From contig CP134874.1 of assembly GCA_037318855.1 (NCBI GenBank), forward strand, positions 3,472,598 to 3,536,597: a stretch of DNA of 64,000 nucleotides, given 5' to 3'. Positions 47,111 to 54,957 of the stretch are shown in pieces. The notes under the pieces are model-generated. The model was given only the letters and a program-made list of their open reading frames with translations. It ran no database searches and was not told the DNA's origin. Made by a program: the position numbers and the translations under genes. Source of the stretch: Candidatus Sedimenticola sp. (ex Thyasira tokunagai). GTDB taxonomy: Bacteria; Pseudomonadota; Gammaproteobacteria; Chromatiales; Chromatiaceae. The stretch's first letter is position 1. Every line of letters begins with the position of its first letter.

Positions 47111-47353
47111 AACTCAAGTTTCGGAGTTCAAATGACGTAAAAGGCTTGGATAGACCGTCCCTTCTCCCTCAGGAGGGTGTCGCAAAAGTCCCCTCTCCCC
47201 ACCGGGGAGAGGGTTAGGGTGAGGGGATCAATAGGTAACTTATTGATTTAATACACCCTCATCCTAACCTTCTCCCTCGTAGGGAGAAGGGATTGGAGCT
47301 TTTACAACACCCTCCTGAGGAAGAGGGAGTTAATGAACTCCGAAACTCGAGTT
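47111..47353. repeat. Nested palindromic repeat, complete copy R12
   Basis: One of the best preserved copies. Outer arms AACTCAAGTTTCGGAGTTC and GAACTCCGAAACTCGAGTT, then GACGTAAAAGGCTTGGATAG, GGAGGGTGTCGCAAAAG, the CCCCACCGGGG hairpin, TCAATAGG...TTGATTTAATAC core, and the complementary arms. Can fold into one long hairpin of about 240 bases. Confidence 0.92.
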
Positions 47354-47413
47354 CATAAGTCGCCGGTCAAATTGTGGCCTCGTATTTTTATATCCAATCT
47401 TTCGGAAAAAACC

Positions 47414-48034
47414 ATGAGTATAGAGTTGTGGCTCGCCTTCTTCCTTGCCTCGATATTGATCTCTATCTCTCCAGGTGCTGGGGCGGTCAATACCATGAGT
47501 AATGGCGTACGTTACGGTGTAGTTGACACTCTGCCGGCAATTTTCGGTCTACAGCTGGGCTACGGTATCCAGATCGTTATCGTCGGTATCGGCTTGGGGG
47601 CGCTGCTTGCTTCGTCCAATATCGCCTTCAATATCATCAAATGGCTGGGGATCACCTATTTGGTCTGGCTCGGTATCAGTAAGTGGCGACAGCGCCCATT
47701 ACGGATTGAAGCGAGCGCTGAAAAACCGGAAAGCGGCAGCCGCCGTTTCTGGCAAGCCGCTTTCGTCAACCTGACAAATCCCAAAGCCACCATTTTTCTG
47801 GTCGCCCTTTTCCCCCAGTTCATGGATCTGCAGGCACCACAAACACTACAGTTCACCATCATGGGGAGCACCCTGCTACTGGTAGACATCGCCGTGATGA
47901 TTGGCTATGCCACCCTCGCATTCCGCCTCTCCCGCTGGATGCGTAGTGAACGCCACCAACGCTGGCAGAATAGAATATTCGGCGGCATGTTTATGGGTGC
48001 TGCCGCCCTAATGGCAAGCTACCATCGTAACTAG
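47414..48034 (+). CDS. LysE/RhtB-family exporter
   Basis: 206 residues from ATG 47414; the upstream extension of the frame lies in repeat R12 and is rejected. About six helices with the family motif SISPGAGAVNTMSNGVRYG near the N-terminus and FVNLTNPKATIFLVALFPQF in the middle. Exports amino acids or related small compounds; the substrate is not predictable. Its stop codon TAG lies inside the left inverted repeat of the next element. Confidence 0.92.
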   Translation: MSIELWLAFFLASILISISPGAGAVNTMSNGVRYGVVDTLPAIFGLQLGYGIQIVIVGIGLGALLASSNIAFNIIKWLGITYLVWLGISKWRQRPLRIEASAEKPESGSRRFWQAAFVNLTNPKATIFLVALFPQFMDLQAPQTLQFTIMGSTLLLVDIAVMIGYATLAFRLSRWMRSERHQRWQNRIFGGMFMGAAALMASYHRN

Positions 48035-48197
48035 GAGCCTGTCCGAGAATAGGACACCTACTGCGGAAATCCCATTTTGGCCCTTTTTTCTGCTCATTTT
48101 CGTTGAATAAGAGTAACTATTCGTCTCAAATGACCAAAAAAAATGGCTCAAAATGGAATTCCCTCGCTACGATGCCTATTCTCGGACAGGCTCCTAG
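48031..48197. repeat. MITE-like palindrome (167 bp) with perfect 23-bp inverted ends
   Basis: CTAGGAGCCTGTCCGAGAAT begins the left arm and its exact complement ends the right arm at 48197. The inside is also largely self-complementary (CCCATTTTGGCCC with TGGCTCAAAATGG), leaving a small centre, so it may fold into one hairpin. The left arm supplies the stop codon of the LysE gene. No transposase gene with these ends is in the window. Confidence 0.88.
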
Positions 48198-48375
48198 CCC
48201 CTCTCTCCAGAAAAAACACCTGAAAATGAAGGCTGAACTATACTTTATATCGTTAAAGACCCTAGTTAGGGTGTGCAATAGTTGCCTTGGGATGCTATCA
48301 TCCGCGCCCCTCTTGAACCATAGCTATTTGATTTAAGGACTGATTCTCCTCCTTTCACCTCCATAGGTACCCCCG

Positions 48376-50136
48376 ATGTCAAGCGATACCCCCGAGCTGC
48401 CGAGCTTCTTTGATCTGGCACTCTCCAAGCCTGTGCTCAAAGCACTCAATGAGGTCGGCTACGAAACCCCCTCACCGATTCAGGCGGCGATGATTCCCCA
48501 TGTCATGTCGGGAACCGATGTTATCGGCCAGGCACAGACCGGCACCGGTAAGACTGCAGCCTTTGCTCTCCCACTCCTCTCGCGCATCGATCTGAAAAAG
48601 AAAAAGCCGCAAGTACTGGTGCTGGCACCTACACGAGAGCTGGCTATCCAGGTGGCTGAGGCGTTTCAGCGCTACGCATCCCACATGAAGGGTTTCCATG
48701 TCCTACCGGTCTATGGTGGGCAGGACTACAGAGGGCAACTACAGCAACTGAAGCGCGGCGTGCATGTAGTGGTCGGCACTCCGGGACGGGTGATGGATCA
48801 CATGCGTCGCGGCACACTGATGCTGGACGAGCTCGACTGCCTGGTACTGGATGAGGCAGATGAGATGCTTCGCATGGGTTTCATCGATGATGTGGAGTGG
48901 GTACTGGAGCAGACACCTGATGAGCGTCAGGTCGCCCTCTTCTCCGCCACCATGCCGTCAGTCATCCGCCGTATTGCCCAGAAGCACCTGACCAATCCGC
49001 AAGAGGTGACCATCAAGATGGCCACCACTACCGCCGACACCATACGTCAGCGGGTGTGGATGGTGAGCGGCGTGCATAAGCTGGATGCCCTAACACGCAT
49101 TCTTGAGGCAGAGACCTTCGATGGTATGATCATCTTTGTCCGCACCAAGATTGCCACCGCCGATCTGGCAGAGAAACTGAAGGCACGTGGCTATGAAGCC
49201 GCAGCCCTTAACGGCGATATCGCCCAAAATCAGCGCGAACGCACCATTGATCAGCTAAAAAAGGGCAAGCTGGATATCCTGGTTGCCACCGATGTAGCGG
49301 CTCGCGGACTCGACGTTCAACGTATCAGCCACGTCATCAACTACGATATCCCCCTCGATACTGAGGCTTATGTTCACCGCATCGGCCGTACCGGTCGGGC
49401 GGGCAGAAAGGGTGAGGCTATTCTCTTTGCCTCCCCCCGGGAAAAACGTCTGCTGCACAATATTGAACGCGCCACCAGGCAAAAGATCACCCCTCTGGAA
49501 CTCCCTTCCACCGAAGTAATCAACGACAAGCGCGTGGCCGGCTTCAAACAACGCATTACCGACACCTTGGCCACAGAAGAGCTGGGGTTCTATCACCAGA
49601 TGCTTGAGCAGTACCAGCTGGAGCACAATACCCCTGCACTGGATATCGCCGCCGCCCTAGCGCTGCTGCTACAGGGCGATACCCCGATGTTGCTCACCAA
49701 TAAACCGGTCAGAGAGCCGAAAAAGGTCTCCAGGGCGAGGGATGAAAAGCCTCGCAGAGAGAAGCCCGCCGGCAAGAGGCCACAACGAAAATCCTCTGAA
49801 GTTGAAGAGGGAATGGAGCGTTTTCGTATCGAAGTGGGCCATGAGCACAAGGTTCTGCCTGGCAATATCGTCGGCGCCATCGCCAATGAAGCGGGACTGG
49901 ATAGCCAGTATATCGGCCATATCAATATACAGGACAGCTACAGCATCATTGATCTGCCGGAAGGAATGCCAAAGGATGTATTTCGTGACCTGAAAAAAGT
50001 CTGGGTATCCGGCCGTCAGCTCAATATTTCACGACTGGCCGATGAGAACTCGCCACCAAAAGGGAAGAAAGGTGGGAAGACGAAACTCAAGGGAAAGAAA
50101 CCGGACACCCGAAAAAAACAGCCTTCCAAGGATTAA
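48376..50136 (+). CDS. deaD: DEAD-box RNA helicase (DeaD/CsdA type)
   Basis: 586 residues. Q motif PSPIQAAMIP, motif I AQTGTGKT, Ia PTRELA, II VLDEADEML, III SATMP, V ARGLDV, VI HRIGRTGRAGR. The C-terminal region from about 480 is a DbpA-type RNA-binding domain (RIEVGHEHKVLPGNIVGAIA) followed by a Lys/Gly-rich tail. It unwinds RNA in ribosome assembly and mRNA decay, often at low temperature. The 48198-48375 leader, with TCTCCTCCTTTC before the start, holds no other gene. Confidence 0.95.
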   Translation: MSSDTPELPSFFDLALSKPVLKALNEVGYETPSPIQAAMIPHVMSGTDVIGQAQTGTGKTAAFALPLLSRIDLKKKKPQVLVLAPTRELAIQVAEAFQRYASHMKGFHVLPVYGGQDYRGQLQQLKRGVHVVVGTPGRVMDHMRRGTLMLDELDCLVLDEADEMLRMGFIDDVEWVLEQTPDERQVALFSATMPSVIRRIAQKHLTNPQEVTIKMATTTADTIRQRVWMVSGVHKLDALTRILEAETFDGMIIFVRTKIATADLAEKLKARGYEAAALNGDIAQNQRERTIDQLKKGKLDILVATDVAARGLDVQRISHVINYDIPLDTEAYVHRIGRTGRAGRKGEAILFASPREKRLLHNIERATRQKITPLELPSTEVINDKRVAGFKQRITDTLATEELGFYHQMLEQYQLEHNTPALDIAAALALLLQGDTPMLLTNKPVREPKKVSRARDEKPRREKPAGKRPQRKSSEVEEGMERFRIEVGHEHKVLPGNIVGAIANEAGLDSQYIGHINIQDSYSIIDLPEGMPKDVFRDLKKVWVSGRQLNISRLADENSPPKGKKGGKTKLKGKKPDTRKKQPSKD

Positions 50137-50139
50137 GAG

Positions 50140-50472
50140 ATGAAGTTCAGCCAACTGCAGGTGGGCCAGAGATTCCGCCTCAACGGCCTGATCTATAGTA
50201 AATCCGGCCCTCTGCAAGCGATACCGGAGGGTAGTGGTAACCATAAGATGATCATGCGCTCTGCTGCTGTGGAGCTGCTGGAAGCAGAGGATGCAGCATC
50301 CAAAGCCACAAAAACAGCCACGCTGGACCCTGTGGCGTTACGTCAGGCAATTGACCGTTATCATCAGCAGTGCCTGGTGATAGTGGAGAGCACTGAGCCC
50401 CCGCTATCTGACGAGGTCAAAGCGAGGCTGACTTCCGCCTACCAGGAGATGACTGCTCAGCTCAGTCGATGA
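50140..50472 (+). CDS. Hypothetical protein downstream of deaD
   Basis: 110 residues, starting MKFSQLQVGQRFRLNG and containing YSKSGPLQAIPEGSGNHKMI; the start resembles small chromosomal proteins that read like RNA- or DNA-binding beta-barrels. The C-terminal half is helical (PVALRQAIDRYHQQC). Only 3 bp from the helicase stop, with AAGAG before the ATG, so it is probably co-transcribed and may assist the helicase. Family not recognised. Confidence 0.7.
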   Translation: MKFSQLQVGQRFRLNGLIYSKSGPLQAIPEGSGNHKMIMRSAAVELLEAEDAASKATKTATLDPVALRQAIDRYHQQCLVIVESTEPPLSDEVKARLTSAYQEMTAQLSR

Positions 50473-50504
50473 GTGGGCTTTGGAACTCACTCATTATTCC
50501 TTAG

Positions 50505-50651
50505 TGGCTATGCACAATGGTCCTGAAGCACTATCTTCATAGAAAAAAGTGCATCTGTAGGATTGAATTTATTCGCGATCAGGCGACCGGGCATGTTCTT
50601 CGCGAACAAGTTCGCTCCTACACCCGGTTCCCTGATTATTGTGCACAGCCA
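50505..50651. repeat. REP-bearing MITE-like repeat, family B, complete copy
   Basis: Ends TGGCTATGCACAATGG and TTATTGTGCACAGCCA with REP hairpins (GAATTTATTCGCGATC and TTCGCGAACAAGTTCGCTCC) in the opposite order to the copy at 40627. Overlaps the 3' end of the DUF2889 gene. Confidence 0.85.
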
Positions 50652-51210
50652 TTTTATTCTTTTCGCTTACATAGAATTCCGGCCACTCCCTTTTTACTAT
50701 AGGGCCATCATCGGCCATAGCGTGACAGGTGTTAATAACCTTCGGTCGTGACCGATCCTCCTGACTCCTGTCCCGCTTCTCCTGCTCCCAGTGCATTGTC
50801 TGGTATGCCGTTGTTGCCAAGGGCCCAAGCAGTTCCACAAGATGAGTACAGCCTAAGGTTCGTCCCACCCGAGCACGCACCTCACGCATCCAGCCAGCGG
50901 TGATGCGTAGACCAATCAGTCGTCGCATCCCTTCAGCCACCTCACCACAGACAGTGAATGGAGTGAAGTCGGTAACAGCCACTACATCATGTATCACAAA
51001 GTCGAGATCCAGGGTAATCCGTAGGCTCATATCGTGAATCGCCTCACCCGCATCAATTCGTCCGCCACGGTCCTCATTGGGAAAACCGTAGGTCTTATCA
51101 TCGACCATCCGGGCCTCAATATCCCAAAGACCATCACTACGTCGAAATCCCTCACACTGGATACGGCGTGAATGGAGGTGTTCTCTTTCTACTGGCTTGG
51201 GTAGGGGCAC
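50569..51210 (-). CDS. DUF2889 protein with repeat-encoded tail
   Basis: 213 residues. DUF2889 marks: QCEGFRRSDGLWDIEARM, DAGEAIHDMSLRITLDL, GLRITAGWMREVRARVG, GCTHLVELLGPLATTAYQ. No function is known for the family; its conserved CTHL and Asp/His residues suggest metal binding. The last about 27 residues (from MAVHNNQGTGCRSELVREEHA) are read from the family B repeat at 50505-50651, whose insertion replaced the natural end. Start at ATG 51210 assumed. Confidence 0.85.
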   Translation of the reverse strand: MPLPKPVEREHLHSRRIQCEGFRRSDGLWDIEARMVDDKTYGFPNEDRGGRIDAGEAIHDMSLRITLDLDFVIHDVVAVTDFTPFTVCGEVAEGMRRLIGLRITAGWMREVRARVGRTLGCTHLVELLGPLATTAYQTMHWEQEKRDRSQEDRSRPKVINTCHAMADDGPIVKREWPEFYVSEKNKMAVHNNQGTGCRSELVREEHARSPDRE

Positions 51211-51556
51211 TACTATTATCTTCCGTTTACGTTAAGGTAAACTGAACGATAGAGGGATATTGTTACAATTTCAATCCCGACTCTTTGGGAGTGTTGATAC
51301 CTTATCGCTTCCTGACTATGCACAATAACCCTGAAAACCCTCGCGATGTAAAAAGTTGCACTTGTAGGAGTGGTCTCTCGGACCGCGATGAAACAGCCAC
51401 CTTGGTGCAAATATTCATTGCACATTAAAAAAACGCGCCTACGACCGAGTAGGGATTATTGTGCAGAGTGATACTCCTCATCGGCCGATACAATGGCATA
51501 ATTAATCGAGTGGGCCATAAACTCCTTTTAGCTCCTAACAGGTATAACTCTTCATC
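51211..51556. other. Divergent gap with a family B repeat
   Basis: Contains the diverged family B element at 51313-51470 and otherwise only the promoter regions of the DUF2889 gene (left) and the esterase-like gene (right). No recognisable ORF. Confidence 0.5.
51313..51470. repeat. REP-bearing MITE-like repeat, family B, diverged copy
   Basis: GACTATGCACAATAACCCTGAA at left and AGGGATTATTGTGCAGAGT at right are the family ends; the inside differs and has TGTAGGAGTGGTCTCTCGGACCGCGATGA-like hairpin sequence instead of the usual REP pair. Confidence 0.75.
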
Positions 51557-52537
51557 GTGAGCAAACAGATTATCAGCAATGCATTGAGGAACACCTTTCT
51601 CTGCTGTCTCCTCTCATCGCCTCTCTCCCTACAAGCACTGGAGATAGGTACCCCCGTCACCCTCTCCGACCAGGTGGCAAGCAGTGATGAGTACATGAAA
51701 CTACAACTCCGGGGAGTGTTGACACTGAAAGGGGATGCTTCCCTTGCTGAACTCTCTGACCTCGCCTGGGACGAGGATGAACAGATACTTTACGGCATAA
51801 CAGACCGTGGCCGGCTATTGCATCTGCAACCACGGATCGAAGAGGGCATATTACTGGGAATGGAACTACTCACCCACTATCCCCTGCTGGAGAAAAGTGG
51901 CAAAGCGACCTCTGGAAGCAGACAGGATGCAGAGGGGCTGACCCTGGAGAACAGCTATAACGGCATTCGTGGTGATAGCCGTTTATTGGTTTCATTCGAA
52001 CGTGATCACCGCATCATCCGCTACACTCCCAATGGGCACCTCAAAGATCAAATCGATATTCCGGTCGGTCTTAAAAAACCGGCTTTTCGGCCTACAGGTA
52101 ACAAAGGAATGGAAGCCCTGACTCTTCATCCTAAATTTGGAATCATCACCGGCACAGAAAAATCGCAAAGCCCAGGAACAAGTTTCCTGTTCAGTTCAAA
52201 GGGAAAACAGTGGAGCTACGCTGCGGAAAATGAGTATAGCGCACTTGTCTCGCTGGAAACCCTGCCTGATGGCGGCCTATTAATATTACAACGCGCCTAT
52301 AGGGGACTGCTCTCGCCTTTGGTTATCACACTTTCCAGGATTAGGCAGCAGGAACTTGAGCTGCATCAGAGACTTTCGCTAGAGACAGTTGCACAATTTG
52401 ATACTACCAAAGGCTGGCGTACACAAAATTTCGAGGGGTTAACTCGTCATCAGGGAAAGCGCTTTTTTATGGTGAGTGATGACAATAATATGCCGTGGGC
52501 CAGCACTCAATTGGTCTACTTTGAACTACACAGATAA
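51557..52537 (+). CDS. Phytase-like esterase family protein, secreted
   Basis: 326 residues. Signal peptide FLCCLLSSPLSLQA, cut before LEIG. The mature part fits the esterase-like activity of phytase family: ELSDLAWDEDEQILYGITDRGRLLHL, RQDAEGLTLE, LLVSFERDHRIIRY, GNKGMEALTLHP and NFEGLTRH, a beta-propeller pattern with conserved E/D in each blade. Acts in periplasm or outside; substrate unknown. Start is a GTG at 51557. Confidence 0.8.
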   Translation: MSKQIISNALRNTFLCCLLSSPLSLQALEIGTPVTLSDQVASSDEYMKLQLRGVLTLKGDASLAELSDLAWDEDEQILYGITDRGRLLHLQPRIEEGILLGMELLTHYPLLEKSGKATSGSRQDAEGLTLENSYNGIRGDSRLLVSFERDHRIIRYTPNGHLKDQIDIPVGLKKPAFRPTGNKGMEALTLHPKFGIITGTEKSQSPGTSFLFSSKGKQWSYAAENEYSALVSLETLPDGGLLILQRAYRGLLSPLVITLSRIRQQELELHQRLSLETVAQFDTTKGWRTQNFEGLTRHQGKRFFMVSDDNNMPWASTQLVYFELHR

Positions 52538-52620
52538 CAGATACTATGGCGATAGAGACAACTGACCCACAAAGACACCAATTCATTGATGATTATTAAT
52601 CACTGGGTGTGCAACACGCT

Positions 52621-53484
52621 ATGAAACCCGTCATTGCTGGCTGGAAGTATGAGAAGCTGATTATCAACGCCGCCTTAACCGGCATGATTCCGCAAAAGAA
52701 GGACACACCTGAGGTGCCAATTACGGCACAAGAGATTATTGAAGACGCCAAGCGCTGCCATAAAGTAGGGGCAAGCATTGTACATATACATGCCAGGGAT
52801 GCAGATGGCATACCCACCTGGCGGCCTGAAACCTATGCAGAGATCATAGGTGGAATAAGGGAGAAGTGTCCGGATCTCATCATCTGTGCAAGTACAAGCG
52901 GTAGAAATTTTCAGGAGCTGGAGAAGCGTTCTGCAATTCTCTTTCTCGAAGGCGACTTAAAACCAGACCTTGCGTCCCTCACTTTAGGGTCATTCAACTT
53001 CCCAAAGCAAGCATCGATAAACCCGCCTGATATCATAAAGTCTCTCGCCACCCTGATGAAAGAGAGGGGTATAAAACCGGAACTTGAGATATTTGACCTT
53101 GGAATGCTTGATTATGCCCACCATCTAATTGAAAAGGAGTTGATTGACAACCCCGCTCACATCAATCTATTTCTGGGCTCTCTTGGAACCTTGAGTGCTA
53201 CACCTTCCAACCTCGCTGCACTTCTCAACTCACTACCCAAGGAGAGTATCTGGAGCGCTACGGGTATCGGTCGTTTTCAAAATTATGTCAATAACATGGC
53301 GATTGCATCAGGCGGCCATATCCGCGTGGGCCTTGAGGATAATATCTGGTACGACCACGAGCGGACGATATTGGCGACTAATGAGATGCTTGTAATACGG
53401 GCGGTTGCAACAGCGCAGGGGATGGGCAGGGAGATTGCGACACCTACTGAGGCGAGAAAGAGGCTCGGCCTGCAGACAAGTTAG
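52621..53484 (+). CDS. BKACE (DUF849) beta-keto acid cleavage enzyme
   Basis: About 287 residues from ATG 52621 (the frame is open to 52609). Kce-type TIM barrel: IINAALTGM at strand 1, GASIVHIHARDADG with the two Zn-binding His, ASTSGR, DLASLTLGSFNF, ELEIFDLGML, and HIRVGLEDNIWY with the catalytic Glu region. The family condenses a beta-keto acid with acetyl-CoA to give acetoacetate and a CoA ester; 3-keto-5-aminohexanoate is only one of many substrates. No lysine-fermentation genes are nearby, so the substrate is open. Confidence 0.88.
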   Translation: MKPVIAGWKYEKLIINAALTGMIPQKKDTPEVPITAQEIIEDAKRCHKVGASIVHIHARDADGIPTWRPETYAEIIGGIREKCPDLIICASTSGRNFQELEKRSAILFLEGDLKPDLASLTLGSFNFPKQASINPPDIIKSLATLMKERGIKPELEIFDLGMLDYAHHLIEKELIDNPAHINLFLGSLGTLSATPSNLAALLNSLPKESIWSATGIGRFQNYVNNMAIASGGHIRVGLEDNIWYDHERTILATNEMLVIRAVATAQGMGREIATPTEARKRLGLQTS

Positions 53485-53548
53485 ATAGAGCGCTACTCAC
53501 AGGTAGCATCCATAATTCGCGAAGAAACCGCTCCTCTGCTGAATTTGT

Positions 53549-54938
53549 GAGTTATAGTCAAATCTGGTGTTTAACCAGTTGAATCAAGCGGCGACCTGAT
53601 CGACTCCTGTTACCTCAACACCATCTTTAAATTTGATTCCGGTTATCACCTTCGCCAGGTAACCGAAACCCCGTAATCGTCTCCACTTCTTCTCGGCACA
53701 CAGGCCGAGTTTGAACATCATGTGTAGCATGCCGTCACGCGATAGGCAGCCCTTGGAACGCTTGGTTCGATGGCGGATTGTCCCGGAAGGTTGATTCAAT
53801 CGGATTGCTGGTCCGAATGCTCTGCCAGTGCTGTGCCGGAAAGTGATAGAAAAGCCATCAGTTCCTCTCGGTCTTTGTGCAGACAGATGGCAGCCTTCGG
53901 ATACTTCGGCTCATACGTTTTGATAAACAGATCAAAGGCCTTTTCCGCATCGGCCTGAGTCTCCGCCTGCCAGATGTTATGCAGTGCCTGCTTTCGCTTT
54001 CGGCTGAGCTGTCTTTGGCAGGCAGTTCAGCACGTTCATGGTCTTGTGCATCCAGCAGCAGCGCTGCTGGCGCGTCTCAGGATATACTTCCTCCAGCGCA
54101 GCCCAGAAGCCCATGGCACCGTCACCGATCGCCAATTTGGGCGGGTTCAGTCCGCGTGACTTCAGCTTCAACAGTACCTCCCGCCAGCTCTGCGTGGACT
54201 CTCGCACACCATCCTCAATTGCCAGAAAATGCTTCTCACCACGCTCATTCACACCGATCACCACCAGGGCACACAGCTTCGTCTGCTCTGCTCTCAGTCC
54301 GCTGTAGACACCGTCTGCCCACACATACACCCAATGCTCCTTATCCAGGCGCTCCTTCACACCAGCTCCGATATTCTTCTGCCCAGACCTGCTTCAGACG
54401 CGATACCGTGCTGGCCGACAAGCCTGTTGCATCCGGACCCACCAGCACTTTCAGGGCCTCACCCATCTCACCACTGGAAATCCCCTTCAGGTAGAGCCAC
54501 GGCAGCGCCGCTTCCAGTGACTTCGTCTTGCGTACATACGGCGGTACCAGAGCTGATCGGAACGTCACCGGCTCGCCGGTCTTCGCTCGAACTTTGGGGA
54601 TCTCGACCGTGACCGGCCCCAATCCTGTCTGCAGTTTACGAGCTGGCAGATGACCATTACGCACCACACCCGCCTTGCCATCCTCTGTCCGTCGCTCGGT
54701 GTGCTCCGCCAACAGCTCCAGCAACTCTGCCTCTACCGCCTGGTAGATCAACTGCTCTGCACCGCTTCTCAGCAACTCTGTCAGCGGATCGATAATCGTA
54801 TCTCGACCTGCCAGCTTAACAACGTTATTCTTACTCATGGTGGCGTATCCAATGGTTGTTTTGATGTCTCGCAACAACAAATCAACCAGATACGCCGCCC
54901 TTTTTCAACTACTCAAACACCAGATTCAGTTATAACTC
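53549..54938 (-). mobile_element. IS256-family insertion sequence, copy 3 (1,390 bp, decayed)
   Basis: Ends GAGTTATAG and TATAACTC as in the intact copy. The flanks share only AATTTG (53542-53547, 54940-54945), so the duplication is imperfect. Compared with copy 2 it has small additions near 53786, 53850, 53993, 54057 (three bases) and 54354, and loses two bases near 54848, which accounts exactly for the length difference. Confidence 0.92.
53584..54835 (-). pseudogene. IS256-family transposase, multiply frameshifted
   Basis: Same protein as the intact transposase at 13384-14631, but broken into at least four frames by the small additions listed for copy 3. The N-terminal 160 residues and pieces around each DDE residue are still readable. 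Not functional. Confidence 0.93.
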
Positions 54939-54957
54939 AAATTTGCAGCACACCGTT

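Noticed and set aside
17324..47353. Regularly repeated palindromes as a CRISPR array
   Set aside because: Copies are 2-5 kb apart with whole genes between them, in both orientations and of unequal length; there are no spacers and no cas genes.
48103..48336. 77-codon ORF MNKSNYSSQMTKKNG
   Set aside because: It begins inside the 167-bp palindrome and continues into the deaD leader; low-complexity composition and no ribosome site.
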